Origin: Bradyrhizobium tropiciagri
GTDB taxonomy: Bacteria > Pseudomonadota > Alphaproteobacteria > Rhizobiales > Xanthobacteraceae
DNA: 64,000 nt
Direction: 5' to 3'
NCBI RefSeq assembly: GCF_018130545.1
Contig: NZ_JAFCKF010000006.1
Coordinates: forward strand, 496,001 to 560,000
Part shown: positions 49,240 to 58,102 of the stretch, in pieces
Layout of the letters: every line of letters starts with the position of its first letter
Numbering within the stretch: position 1 is the first letter of the stretch
Notes under the pieces: model-generated
The model's database searches: none
Seen by the model: only the letters and a program-made list of their open reading frames with translations
What the model was told of the DNA's origin: nothing
Position numbers and translations under genes: made by a program

Positions 49240-49314
49240 TCGCCGGATCTGATCCGGCGATCCATCGCACCAGAAGTATTTTGACTGATGGACCCGCGGG
49301 TCGAGCCCGCGGGT
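49240..49314. repeat. Two palindromes inside the atpD-atpC gap
   Basis: The first is a perfect 10-bp inverted repeat with a single central base, tcgccggatc/gatccggcga (49240-49260). The second is acccgcggg/cccgcgggt (49292-49314). Together they fill most of the 116-nt gap between two genes of one operon, where other gaps are shorter. Related palindromes occur at 1871 and 39274-39370. Confidence 0.75.
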
Positions 49315-49338
49315 GACAGCGCAAAGAACGGAAAGACA

Positions 49339-49746
49339 ATGGCCACCTTCCACTTCGATCTCGTCTCTCCCGAAAAGCTCGCCTTCTCCGGCGAGGTCGA
49401 TCAGGTTGACGTCCCCGGCGTGGAGGGTGATTTCGGTGTGCTCGCCGGCCATGCGCCGGTCGTCGCCACGGTTCGCCCGGGGATCCTGACGATCACGACC
49501 GCCGGCAAGCGCGAGAAGGTGATCGTGCTCGGCGGTCTCGCCGAGGTGTCGGACAAGGGCCTCACCGTGCTCGCCGACGTCGCGACCACGATTGCCGAGC
49601 TCGACCGCGCGAAGTTCGCCGAGACCATCAAGGAGATGGAAGAGAAGCTCGCCGAGCACGAGGGCTCCGAGCTCGATCACGCGATCGAGCGGCTCGACCA
49701 CTTCAAGAGCATCCAGAACGAGCTCAACACCACGGCTATGCACTAA
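49339..49746 (+). CDS. atpC: ATP synthase F1 epsilon subunit
   Basis: The ATG at 49339 gives 135 residues. The beta-sandwich reads [40 protein letters not shown] and [21 protein letters not shown], and a C-terminal helical part follows. Epsilon links the shaft to the c-ring and can inhibit ATP hydrolysis. The frame runs 17 codons upstream into the repeat but without similarity. The C-terminal helices are somewhat variable, as in other alphaproteobacteria. Confidence 0.97.
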   Translation: MATFHFDLVSPEKLAFSGEVDQVDVPGVEGDFGVLAGHAPVVATVRPGILTITTAGKREKVIVLGGLAEVSDKGLTVLADVATTIAELDRAKFAETIKEMEEKLAEHEGSELDHAIERLDHFKSIQNELNTTAMH

Positions 49747-49849
49747 GGCGCGGTTGCTGACCTGCGATCGCGCCATTGCGTCGAGTGAGCCGGCTCTCCT
49801 TGTGAAATCGCTCACAGTTTTCCAGTCATTGCCTGTCAGGCCTTGAACG

Positions 49850-49891
49850 ATTCAACGCTCGCCGTACCTCGGCGGGCGTTGAATGTTTATT
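49850..49891 (+). terminator. Terminator of the atpHAGDC operon
   Basis: A 15-bp stem (49850-49864 and 49870-49884, attcaacgctcgccg type with one G-U) and a 5-nt loop are followed by gtttatt. It lies 103 nt after the atpC stop and 60 nt before the cyclase start. The T-run is short, but the stem is one of the longest in the window. Confidence 0.65.
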
Positions 49892-49951
49892 GCACCCGCG
49901 AGCGTCTGGCGGCATTCTGCCCGGCATATTTGGGTTCCGGGGCTGGTGCTC

Positions 49952-51607
49952 ATGAAGCGCAAGATCGCAGCGATCTTCGCCGCCGATATTGCAGGCTATA
50001 GTCGACTGGTTGCCGAGGATGAGGAAGAGACGCTGCGGCGGCTCGCTTCCTACCGGCAGGTCACCGACGATTTCATTGCCAAGGGCGGTGGCCGCATCTT
50101 CAACACAGCAGGCGACGCGGTGCTGGCGGAATTTCCCAGCGCCGTCGAAGCCGTGCGTTGCGCGATCGACATCCAGGAGAGCCTGCGCACGCGCAACATG
50201 GCCTATCCGCCGAGCCGGCAGATGTCGTTCCGGATCGGCATCACGATCGGCGACGTGGTCGAGCGCGACGGCGATCTGCTTGGCGACGGTGTCAATATCG
50301 CAGCAAGGCTCGAGGGCCTCGCCGAGGTCGGCGGCATCTGCGTCTCGCGCGCGGTGCATGAGCAGGTCGCCAACAAGCTGTCGGTGCAATTCGCCGACAT
50401 CGGCGCGCAGGAAGTGAAGAACATCCCGACCCCCGTGCACGCCTACATGGTGGCGATGCGGCGCGAGGACGGCAGCTACGCGACGCCTCAGGTCAAGAAG
50501 CCGGTCAAGGCCGCGTCTGCGGCCGCGCCAGCCTGGATGTGGCCCGCCGCCATCACGCTGGTGCTGCTGGCCGCAATCGGCGTCGGCGGATTTCTCTATT
50601 ATACCGAGCTGGAAACGTCGGTGTCGAAGCCGGCGGCCGTGGCGAGCTCCACGCCGGCCGCCGCGCCGCTGGTATCGGCATCGCCGGCACCGCTGGTCGC
50701 ACCGTCGCCGCCGTCTGCCAAGCCCGCGCCGACATCTACATCGGCCGCGCCGGTGTCCGAGCCATCGCAATCGATCGCACCGGGCGACAAGCTCGTCGCC
50801 GGCATCGTCCCCTTTGTCAGTGACCGCACCCGCAATCTGCTTGCGACCGAATATCTGCCCGCGGGCGATTCAAAGGCGCTTGCCCTCAACATCAACGGCT
50901 TCGTCGGCTGGAGCCTGGCGCAGCCGAGCGAGGACGCGGCGAAGACGGCCGCGCTCGACCTGTGTCAGAAGCGCGCCGACAATGCGGGCTCACCGCGCAA
51001 ATGCGAGCTGTACGCCGTCGGCAATGCCGTCGTGTATGCCCATGGCCTGCCTCCAGTGCCGCCTTTGCCGTGGGTCAAGCGCGATGCGCTGGTTGAGAAG
51101 CCGTACGCGACCAAGGACGTTCCGCTGCTGCGCGAACCGGCCAGAGCAAGACTTGAAAGCCTGTTCGTGCCGGGACGCAAGACGCGCACCATCGCGCTCG
51201 GCCCGGGCGGTCACTACTTCTTCAATTCGGGCATCGATTCGCTGGAAGAATCCGCACGCCGCAACCTGCAGGCCTGCGGCGCGGTCGCGGGCGTGCCGTG
51301 CACGATCGTCGCGGTCGACGATGTCTTCGTGGTGCCGATCCCGGCCACGTTGCGGGTCACCGGTTTCTTCAAGCCGGCCAACAGCTCGGTCATTACGCCG
51401 AACGAGCGCGGCGACGTCGCGCGCAAATTCGCCGATGCCGCAGCAGGCTGGAATGCGGTTGCGGTCGGCACGCAGGGACGGCCCGGACTGGGATTGAAAG
51501 CGGAGAACGAGCAGGGTGCGGTCAACACTGCGCTCGGTGAGTGCGCCAAGCGCGACAGCGATTGCCATGTCATCGCGATCGGCCCGTTCACGGTCGGCCC
51601 GAACTAG
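49952..51607 (+). CDS. Membrane-anchored class III adenylate/guanylate cyclase with duplicated C-terminal module
   Basis: The ATG at 49952 gives 551 residues. The cyclase domain covers about residues 1-170: AAIFAADIAGYSRLVAEDEE (first metal Asp), NTAGDAVLAEFPSAVEAVRC (second metal Asp) and LLGDGVNIAARLEGLAEVGG (transition-state Asn and Arg), so it looks active. A membrane helix at about 193-217 is followed by a Pro/Ala/Ser linker. The C-terminal region contains two related segments, one with AALDLCQKRADNAG and one with TALGECAKRDSDCHV, which resemble DUF4189-type repeats. Whether the product is cAMP or cGMP cannot be read. Confidence 0.85.
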   Translation: MKRKIAAIFAADIAGYSRLVAEDEEETLRRLASYRQVTDDFIAKGGGRIFNTAGDAVLAEFPSAVEAVRCAIDIQESLRTRNMAYPPSRQMSFRIGITIGDVVERDGDLLGDGVNIAARLEGLAEVGGICVSRAVHEQVANKLSVQFADIGAQEVKNIPTPVHAYMVAMRREDGSYATPQVKKPVKAASAAAPAWMWPAAITLVLLAAIGVGGFLYYTELETSVSKPAAVASSTPAAAPLVSASPAPLVAPSPPSAKPAPTSTSAAPVSEPSQSIAPGDKLVAGIVPFVSDRTRNLLATEYLPAGDSKALALNINGFVGWSLAQPSEDAAKTAALDLCQKRADNAGSPRKCELYAVGNAVVYAHGLPPVPPLPWVKRDALVEKPYATKDVPLLREPARARLESLFVPGRKTRTIALGPGGHYFFNSGIDSLEESARRNLQACGAVAGVPCTIVAVDDVFVVPIPATLRVTGFFKPANSSVITPNERGDVARKFADAAAGWNAVAVGTQGRPGLGLKAENEQGAVNTALGECAKRDSDCHVIAIGPFTVGPN

Positions 51608-51631
51608 AGCATGATCCGGAAAATGTGAAGC
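51607..51631. repeat. Half copy of the gagcatgatcc repeat
   Basis: The segment gagcatgatccggaaaatg followed by tgaagc overlaps the last base of the cyclase stop codon. It matches, in inverse orientation, the right arm of the elements at 52736 and 63726. Only one arm is present, so it looks like a partial copy. Confidence 0.6.
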
Positions 51632-51733
51632 AGCTTACAGCAGGGATCGTGGACTAATGACAAGCTGCAACACGATGACGCGTTCGATCCGCCGCATCGC
51701 GATTTCTCCCCCGACGTAACGGATAATTTTGAA

Positions 51734-52732
51734 GTGCTGACTTTCTCCACCGATGCGCTCCGCCCGCAAGACCGCTTCGAGCATTGGTGCGACGTGCGCG
51801 GCAAAAGCCTGTTCGGGGTCACGATCGAGCTCGAGCGCGACAAGCGATCCGACTTCCGCGGACGTTTTTCTGCGACGCCGATTGGTGATGCGGTGCTGGC
51901 GGAAATGTCGGCGTCCTCCTATCGCGTCAGCCGGACCTCGTCCGATATCGCACGCGTCCCGAGCAGCAGCCTTCAACTCGCCTGGCAGGTGCGCGGCCCC
52001 GGTCACCTGAATATCGGTCGCGATCGCATTCAGTGGGTGGGCAACGGGGATCTGGTGTTCGGCCATTCCAATCTTCCGTTTGCGTCAACGCCCGACCGGA
52101 CCGATGGCTTCCACTTCTTCAGCCTCAAGATTCCCGTCACCAACGAGCTCGTGCTTGGTGCGCGGATCGAGGACGTCCCGCCGGTGATGCTGGCGCGTGA
52201 TGCGGGGCTGACCCGGCTTGTCGGCGCCATGTTCCGAGCCATGACGCAGCATCCGGCGCAAGCCGGGCAGTTCGCCGCCGAGGTCACGCATATGGTGCGC
52301 CTGGCGCTGCTCGCGCGCGGACGCGTGCGGCCGCGCCAGGATGAGATCCGGGCCGCGCTGCATGCGGGCTACCTCCACGCCGCGCGCGAGATCCTGCTGC
52401 GCGATCTGCATCGCGCCTCGCTCACGCCGGCTGCGGTCGCCACCGAGCTCGGCATTTCGCTGCGGCAATTGCATGCGCTGTTCGAGCCGACCGGACTGTC
52501 GTTCGCGCGGACGCTGACGGCAACGAGGTTGAAGGAGGCGAGGCGGCTGCTCTACGCCACGCGAGAGCGCGGCATCGACGAGATCGCGTTCTCGTGCGGC
52601 TTCGACAGCATCGCGACCTTCTATCGCGTGTTCCGCGCGACCTACGGAATGACGCCGGGCGATGCGCGGCGCAGTCCGCCGCCAGACCGGGATGACGTTT
52701 CTTCGAATCGTCATCCCGCCCTGGCGCTCTAA
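51734..52732 (+). CDS. AraC-family transcriptional regulator
   Basis: This 332-residue regulator starts at GTG 51734. The N-terminal part (RFEHWCDVRGKSLFGVTIEL, then SSLQLAWQVRGPGHLNIGR) is an AraC-binding-like ligand domain. The C-terminal region, about 215-320, holds two HTH motifs: LTPAAVATELGISLRQLHALF and IDEIAFSCGFDSIATFYRVF, ending RATYGMTPGDARR. No obvious target operon is next to it. It is convergent with the Nudix genes, with a gagcatg-type repeat between them. Confidence 0.9.
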   Translation: MLTFSTDALRPQDRFEHWCDVRGKSLFGVTIELERDKRSDFRGRFSATPIGDAVLAEMSASSYRVSRTSSDIARVPSSSLQLAWQVRGPGHLNIGRDRIQWVGNGDLVFGHSNLPFASTPDRTDGFHFFSLKIPVTNELVLGARIEDVPPVMLARDAGLTRLVGAMFRAMTQHPAQAGQFAAEVTHMVRLALLARGRVRPRQDEIRAALHAGYLHAAREILLRDLHRASLTPAAVATELGISLRQLHALFEPTGLSFARTLTATRLKEARRLLYATRERGIDEIAFSCGFDSIATFYRVFRATYGMTPGDARRSPPPDRDDVSSNRHPALAL

Positions 52733-52735
52733 TTT

Positions 52736-52810
52736 GAGCGTGCTCTCCGCGCAAACGCATTCGCGTTTGTCGCGAGGGAAAACCGCTACACACTTTTCCG
52801 GATCATGCTC
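52736..52810. repeat. Composite dispersed palindrome of the gagcatg family
   Basis: It combines the inner ctccgcgcaaacgc...gcgtttgtcgcgaggg core seen at 18732-18762 with the aaaaccgct...cacttttccggatcatgctc end seen at 63742-63774. It fills the 82-nt gap between two convergent genes and may act as a bidirectional transcription stop. Confidence 0.75.
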
Positions 52811-52814
52811 CAGA

Positions 52815-53315
52815 TCAGCCGACGAATTCCGCAAACCGGGTCGCGACCGCACGATAGACGTCGCGGCGGAACGGCACCACCAGATCGGCGACGCGGTCGA
52901 GCCGCTCCCAACGCCATTGATCGAACTCGGCAGGCTGGCCGTTGCGTGGCGTCAACGGATCGATCTCGGCGTCGCTACCGGTGAAGCGCAGCGCAAACCA
53001 TTTCTGCCGCTGGCCGCGGAATCTCGCCAGCCGGTGCGAGGCCGGTCCGTCATAGGCCGGGAATTCGTAGGTCATCCAGTCGGTCTCGCCGAGATAATCG
53101 GCGCTGACCGCTCCGGTCTCTTCCCACAATTCGCGCATCACGGCCTGGCGCGGATCCTCGCCGTCGTCGATGCCGCCTTGCGGCATCTGCCATTCGAGGC
53201 CGGGCAGCACGATCTCCGGGCCGTCGTCCTTGATCCGGTGGCCGATCAGCACGCGCCCGGCCGCGTTGAACAGCGCAATACCCACATTGGGCCGATAGGG
53301 CTTATCTGATGACAT
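52815..53315 (-). CDS. RppH-type RNA pyrophosphohydrolase (Nudix), second copy
   Basis: This 166-residue Nudix hydrolase has the box GGIDDGEDPRQAVMRELWEE, followed by TGAV, which keeps all consensus residues. RppH-specific pieces include [46 protein letters not shown] and FDQWRWERL. RppH removes pyrophosphate from 5'-triphosphate mRNA ends to start decay. It lies 21 nt downstream of a paralogue, which it resembles along its whole length, so the pair arose by tandem duplication. Confidence 0.92.
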   Translation of the reverse strand: MSSDKPYRPNVGIALFNAAGRVLIGHRIKDDGPEIVLPGLEWQMPQGGIDDGEDPRQAVMRELWEETGAVSADYLGETDWMTYEFPAYDGPASHRLARFRGQRQKWFALRFTGSDAEIDPLTPRNGQPAEFDQWRWERLDRVADLVVPFRRDVYRAVATRFAEFVG

Positions 53316-53336
53316 CTCGATATGTGCGTCGTGGAT

Positions 53337-53840
53337 CTATTTGGCCGCCAGAGCGGCGAATTCCTTCACGACGCGCTCATAGACCGGCCGCTTGAACGGC
53401 ACAATCAGCTCCGGCAGATTCTTCATCGGCTCCCAGCGCCAGGTGATGAATTCGGCCTTGTGGCCGCCGCCGGGGTTGGCGACGTTGATCTCGTTCTCAT
53501 TGCCGGTGAAGCGCAACGCGAACCATTTCTGCCGCTGGCCGCGGTAGCGGCCCTTCCAGGCGCGGCCCGCGACGGTGCGCGGAATATCATAGATCAGCCA
53601 GTCCGAGACCTCGCCGAGCTTCTCCACCGACTTGATGCTGGTCTCTTCATAGAGCTCGCGCCGTGCGGCCTGAAAGGTGTCCTCGCCGGGATCGACGCCG
53701 CCTTGCGGCATCTGCCAGACATGGGCGTCGTCGACATGCTCGATGCCACCGGCGCGGCGTCCGATGAAGACCAGCCCGGCCGTATTCAGCAGCATGATGC
53801 CGACGCAGGTTCGATAGGGCAGGTCTTCATAACGTGCCAT
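53337..53840 (-). CDS. rppH: RNA pyrophosphohydrolase RppH (Nudix)
   Basis: This 167-residue enzyme begins [20 protein letters not shown], with [20 protein letters not shown] and [18 protein letters not shown]. The Nudix box has Ser in place of the usual late Gly (EETS), but the metal-binding Glu residues are present. [20 protein letters not shown] and FITWRWEPM are RppH-typical. Of the two tandem copies this one looks closer to the common alphaproteobacterial RppH/IalA form. It is downstream of the divergent polysaccharide deacetylase gene, with an 80-nt gap. Confidence 0.93.
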   Translation of the reverse strand: MARYEDLPYRTCVGIMLLNTAGLVFIGRRAGGIEHVDDAHVWQMPQGGVDPGEDTFQAARRELYEETSIKSVEKLGEVSDWLIYDIPRTVAGRAWKGRYRGQRQKWFALRFTGNENEINVANPGGGHKAEFITWRWEPMKNLPELIVPFKRPVYERVVKEFAALAAK

Positions 53841-53920
53841 GCTGCCGCTACCTCGCAGTTTCCGGCGCCATCAGACCCGGCCCCCCGGCATGGTCTCACG
53901 CAGCACCAACAGATTGATCT

Positions 53921-55135
53921 CTAGCCCGATTTTGATTTCAGCATCGCCGTTGTCAATGGCACAAGCATGATGCCCTTGGAGTCCAGTGTCTTGAGCCAGG
54001 CGCCGAGCCGCTCGATCGAGACCGGCAGCGCCGAGGCGACGCCCACGGCCGTGCCGCGTTCCTTGGCGATGGTTTCCAGCTTGACCAGCGCACGGTCGAT
54101 TTCCGCCGACGTCGGCACCGCGTCGATGGAGAAATCGGCCTTGGCGAACGGCAGCGACTGGCCCGCGGAGAGGGTCTGGGCCACGCTGCGTGGGGTGGAA
54201 CCGTCGTCGAACCAGCTCAGGCCGCGCTTGGCGGCTTCGCGCACGATCGGCTGCATCACCGGATCGGTCGCGACGAACCGGGCCCCCATGAAATTGGCGA
54301 TCCCGGCATAGCCCTGCAGGCGGCTCAGGTGCCAATAGAGCCGGTCGAGGTTCTGCTCGCTGCCGAGCGTGGTGAGCAGGGTCTGCGGGCCTGGATCGTT
54401 GTCGGGATAGTCGAACGGCTCCATCGGGATCTGCAGCAGTATCTCGTGGCGTTGCGCGCGGGCGCGTTCTGCAAGCTTGGCGGGGTCGGCGCCATAGGGC
54501 GTGAACGCCAGCGTCACGGCCGGCGGCAGCTTCATGATGGCGTCGGCAGTCTTGGCGGCGCCGACGCCGAGGCCGCCGACCACGATGGCGACCACCGGCA
54601 TCCGGGCCGCCTTGGCGCGGTCGGCCTCGGCCGCATAGACCGTGAATGGCTTCAGGCCGTCGGCGACCACGGGGATCATGCCGTAGCGCGACTTTTCCAG
54701 CAGGCGCGGGTCGACACCGGCCATCGCAACCGGGGCCACATCGCCTTCCGTCGTCTTGTCAGCCGGATCGCCCGCGCCGATCACGACGTCCTGGCGCTTG
54801 CCGCTGGAGCCGTCGATGATGGTGACTGTCCGGGCGTCGCCCGATGCGGGCGGCGCTTTGACGGCGGATTTGACCGCCGGCTCGGCCGGCTGGGCGGCCG
54901 GGGCGTGCTTGTCATCGCTGGCTGCGGGCGGGGCATTGCGGAGCGCGATACGGGCCATCGGCTCGCCGCCGAGCGGATTGTCGTTGAACAGCGCGACGCC
55001 GACGAAGCCGACCAGCACGAGGCCCAGCAGCACGGCGAGCGCCTGCATCGCCGTGAATGGCAGGCGGATACGGCGCGTCCTGCCCGCGGTCTTCTGCCCA
55101 AGCGGCGTGCTCAGTTCGTCGGCCGCTTCTGCCAT
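53921..55135 (-). CDS. Divergent polysaccharide deacetylase family protein (YibQ-like)
   Basis: The ATG at 55135 gives 404 residues. One N-terminal membrane helix (FTAMQALAVLLGLVLVGFVG) is followed by an Ala/Pro-rich linker and then the periplasmic NodB-like domain. VAIVVGGLGVGAAKTADAIM, PPAVTLAFTPYG, EILLQIPMEPFDYPDNDPGP, MGARFVATDPVM and LSWFDDGSTPRS are typical of this divergent family. The classic deacetylase metal triad is not apparent. It follows ctpA and envC, and envC-yibQ adjacency also occurs in E. coli, pointing to a cell-wall role. Confidence 0.9.
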   Translation of the reverse strand: MAEAADELSTPLGQKTAGRTRRIRLPFTAMQALAVLLGLVLVGFVGVALFNDNPLGGEPMARIALRNAPPAASDDKHAPAAQPAEPAVKSAVKAPPASGDARTVTIIDGSSGKRQDVVIGAGDPADKTTEGDVAPVAMAGVDPRLLEKSRYGMIPVVADGLKPFTVYAAEADRAKAARMPVVAIVVGGLGVGAAKTADAIMKLPPAVTLAFTPYGADPAKLAERARAQRHEILLQIPMEPFDYPDNDPGPQTLLTTLGSEQNLDRLYWHLSRLQGYAGIANFMGARFVATDPVMQPIVREAAKRGLSWFDDGSTPRSVAQTLSAGQSLPFAKADFSIDAVPTSAEIDRALVKLETIAKERGTAVGVASALPVSIERLGAWLKTLDSKGIMLVPLTTAMLKSKSG

Positions 55136-55238
55136 GACCCTCCCCGAATCAACAGCGCGAACGATACCACGATGCGGTGCATTCCCGCGCACCTGCCACC
55201 CCGTCAAAGCACGGTTACGGGTGGACATCCGAAAGCAG

Positions 55239-55264
55239 AAAGGGCGGCCCGAGGGCCGCCCTTT
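55239..55264 (-). terminator. Hairpin after ctpA; probable terminator
   Basis: An 11-bp stem (55239-55249 and 55254-55264, aaagggcggcc type) with a 4-nt loop lies 21 nt after the ctpA stop. On the minus strand it is followed by ctgctttcgg, so the T-run is poor. It may reduce rather than abolish read-through into the deacetylase gene. Confidence 0.5.
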
Positions 55265-55285
55265 CGCCTGGACGATTCGATTGAA

Positions 55286-56671
55286 TTAGTTCGCAGACTT
55301 GTTGGCCGGCTTGTCGGCGGCGGCCTTGTCGCCGGGCGCCTTGTCACCGGACGGGGCGGCCGGTGCCGGCGTGGCGTTCGAGGTCGACTTGATGCCGTGC
55401 AGCAGGTCGTCGGCCATCTTCAGCGCCTTGTCGTCCTTGGCATCCGGCGGGACGTAGGACTGCGAACCGGTCTTCTCGTCACCATCGTTCTTCAGATGGC
55501 CGCGCAGCGAGGCTTCGCCCTTGGTGTCGGTGCGCGCCTTCAGCTCTTCCGGCACGTCCTGCAGCACCTCGATATCGGGCACGATGCCTTTGGCTTGGAT
55601 CGACTTGCCCGACGGCGTGTAATAGCGCGCGGTGGTCAGGCGCAGCGCGCCGTTGCCCGAGCCGAGCGGGATGATGGTCTGCACCGAGCCCTTGCCGAAC
55701 GAGCGGGTGCCGACCAGCGTCGCCCGCTTGTGGTCCTGCAGCGCGCCGGCGACGATTTCGGAGGCCGAGGCCGAACCGCCGTTGATCAGCACGATGACCG
55801 GCTTGCCCTTGGTCAGGTCGCCCGGATGGGCGGCGCGGCGCTGGGTTTCCTCGGCATTGCGGCCGCGGGTCGAGACGATCTCGCCGCGCTCCAGGAAGGA
55901 GTCGGACACCGTGACCGCCTCTTCCAGCAGGCCGCCGGGATTGTTGCGGAGGTCGATGATGTAGCCCTTCAGCTTGTCGCCGATCTGGCCCTGCAGATTG
56001 GCGACTTCCTTCTTCAGGCCTTCGGTGGTCTGCTCGTTGAAGGTGGTGATGCGGATATAGGCGATGTCGTCGGCCTCGACGCGCGCGCGCACCGAGCGGA
56101 CGCGGATGTTGTCGCGCACCAGCGTGACGTCGATCGGATTGTCCTGGCCCTTGCGGATGATCTTGAGCTTGATCTTGGTGTTGACCGGACCGCGCATCTT
56201 CTCGACGGCCTGGTTCAGGGTCAGGCCCTGCACGGCTTCGTCGTCGAGGTTGGTGATGATGTCGTTGGCCATGATGCCGGCCTTCGAGGCCGGGGTGTCG
56301 TCGATCGGCGAGACCACCTTGATCAGGCCGTCTTCCATCGTGACCTCGATGCCGAGGCCGCCGAACTCGCCGCGGGTCTGCACCTGCATGTCGCGGAAGC
56401 TCTTGGCGTCCATGTAGCTCGAATGCGGGTCGAGGCCGGACAGCATGCCCGAGATCGCGGATTCGACCAGCTTCGAATCATCCGGCTTCTCGACATAGTC
56501 GCTGCGCACCCGCTCGAACACGTCGCCGAACAGATTGAGCTGGCGGTAGGTGTCCGACGTCGCGGCGCGCGCGCTCGATCCCATCAGCACAGCGCGGGGC
56601 TGCGTGACGAAAAGCGTCAGGGCCGCGCCGGTGGCGGCGCTAAGGAGAATTACCGAAGTCTTGCGCATCAT
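55286..56671 (-). CDS. ctpA: S41-family carboxy-terminal processing protease CtpA
   Basis: This 461-residue periplasmic serine protease has a signal/anchor (VILLSAATGAALTLFVTQP) and an N-terminal helical part with LVESAISGMLSGLDPHSSYM. A PDZ domain follows (GLGIEVTMEDGLIKVVSPID, ASKAGIMANDIIT). The catalytic core contains IIDLRNNPGGLLEEA, the nucleophile in GGSASASEI (middle Ser) and the general base Lys with Gln in RSFGKGSVQ. The tail is Pro/Ala/Lys-rich. Its start overlaps the envC stop by 4 nt, so the two are coupled. Confidence 0.95.
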   Translation of the reverse strand: MMRKTSVILLSAATGAALTLFVTQPRAVLMGSSARAATSDTYRQLNLFGDVFERVRSDYVEKPDDSKLVESAISGMLSGLDPHSSYMDAKSFRDMQVQTRGEFGGLGIEVTMEDGLIKVVSPIDDTPASKAGIMANDIITNLDDEAVQGLTLNQAVEKMRGPVNTKIKLKIIRKGQDNPIDVTLVRDNIRVRSVRARVEADDIAYIRITTFNEQTTEGLKKEVANLQGQIGDKLKGYIIDLRNNPGGLLEEAVTVSDSFLERGEIVSTRGRNAEETQRRAAHPGDLTKGKPVIVLINGGSASASEIVAGALQDHKRATLVGTRSFGKGSVQTIIPLGSGNGALRLTTARYYTPSGKSIQAKGIVPDIEVLQDVPEELKARTDTKGEASLRGHLKNDGDEKTGSQSYVPPDAKDDKALKMADDLLHGIKSTSNATPAPAAPSGDKAPGDKAAADKPANKSAN

Positions 56672-58062
56672 CCGCGAACCTTTTCGCCTTCATTTGCGGC
56701 CCACCATGGACCTGGATCGATTGGAGTGCCGTCTTTCCGGAACTCGACATAGAGCACTGGCTGGCTCGCATTGGTCGCGAGAATGGATGCAACTTGGGAC
56801 GTCGACCCCATGGTCGCAACCGGCTCCCCCGTAAGTACAAACTGGCCGATGTTTACCGAAATACGCTCCATCCCGGCGATCAGGACATGATACCCGCCCC
56901 CGGCATTGAGGATCAAGAGTTGTCCATAGCTGCGGAAAGGACCAGCGTAAACAACCCAGCCGTCACACGGGGTTGTGACCTGCGCCCCCGGCTTGGCTGC
57001 CAAAGAAATGCCCTTTTGTACGCCCCCCGCACCGTCGGAACCGCCAAATTCGCGAATCTTGGTGCCATTCACGGGATAGGAGAACAGGCCCTTGGCCGAG
57101 GCGAAGGCGACCGCCGGGCTCATGCGGGCGGGGTCCTTGAGCGCCCCCAGATTCGGCTTGCCGTTAACCGTCGCCGGCGCCCCTTGGAGGCTCGCCGTGG
57201 CGGCCGCCTTGGCCGCGCTCTTGAGGTCCTGCTCCATCTTGGCAATCAGGCTCTGCAGATTGTCGGCCTGCTTGGCCAGTGCGACGGCGCGGGCGCCTTC
57301 CGCCTCCATGTCCTTTTCCGCCGCGCTCTGCTGCCGCTGCCGTTCGTCGACCAGCGCCGCAAGCCGGGTCTGGTCTTCCCTGAGCTTGTCGCGGTCGGCC
57401 GCCAGCGCATCGCGCTCGGTCGAGATGGTCTTGCGCAGCGCGACCAGTTCGCCGAGGTCGGCGGCAAGCTTCTCGGCGCGGACCCGCAACTCCGGCACCA
57501 CGGCGCCGAGCAGCATCGCGGTGCGCAGCGATTGCAGCGCGTCCTCCGGCCGCACCAGGAGTGCCGGCGGCGTGCGCCGTCCGGCGCGTTGCAGCGCAGC
57601 CAGCACCTCGATCACGTCGGAACGGCGTGAATCGAGCGAGCTGCGGATCTCGCGCTCGCGGCCGTCGAGCGGCTGCAGGCGGGCCTCGGCATCCGCGATC
57701 CGGGTCTCGACGCTGCGCACCTGGCCGGCAATGTCGATCAGCTGCTGATTGAGCTTGCTGCGGTCCTGGCCCATCGCGGCGATGTCGGCCTTCAGCTTCT
57801 CCTGCTGCTCGGCCGCCTTGCGCTGCTGTTCGCGCGCGGCCTCGAGCTCCTGCTCGCGCTGCTTGATGGCGTCGGGCGATGTCTCCGCCGTTGCGGCCTG
57901 CTGCGCCGGCGGCGCGGATTGTTGCGTGGAAGGCGTCGTTTGCGCATGCGCTGCGGACAGCGGCGTGGCGGCGCAGATCGCGATCGCCAGCGGCAATGAC
58001 GGCTGCAGCCAGCCGCGGCGCGCGGTGCCGAGATACGAAATCATGTCCCGCTTGTGCTGCAT
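56668..58062 (-). CDS. envC: Murein hydrolase activator EnvC family protein
   Basis: This 464-residue exported protein has a signal peptide ending near AAHAQ. A long coiled coil follows, at about residues 60-290 (QREQELEAAREQQRKAAEQQ, RLQPLDGREREIRSSLDSRR). The C-terminal LytM/M23 fold reads KGISLAAKPGAQVTTPCDGW, GQLLILNAGGGYHVLIAGME and GQFVLTGEPVATMGS. The zinc-binding His and Asp of active M23 enzymes are absent, as expected for an activator of amidases at the septum. A second ATG at 58044 is possible. Confidence 0.93.
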   Translation of the reverse strand: MQHKRDMISYLGTARRGWLQPSLPLAIAICAATPLSAAHAQTTPSTQQSAPPAQQAATAETSPDAIKQREQELEAAREQQRKAAEQQEKLKADIAAMGQDRSKLNQQLIDIAGQVRSVETRIADAEARLQPLDGREREIRSSLDSRRSDVIEVLAALQRAGRRTPPALLVRPEDALQSLRTAMLLGAVVPELRVRAEKLAADLGELVALRKTISTERDALAADRDKLREDQTRLAALVDERQRQQSAAEKDMEAEGARAVALAKQADNLQSLIAKMEQDLKSAAKAAATASLQGAPATVNGKPNLGALKDPARMSPAVAFASAKGLFSYPVNGTKIREFGGSDGAGGVQKGISLAAKPGAQVTTPCDGWVVYAGPFRSYGQLLILNAGGGYHVLIAGMERISVNIGQFVLTGEPVATMGSTSQVASILATNASQPVLYVEFRKDGTPIDPGPWWAANEGEKVRG

Positions 58063-58102
58063 TCGCGTGCGTTCAGCGCTTTCGACTGTCCGTCACCACG
58101 CC

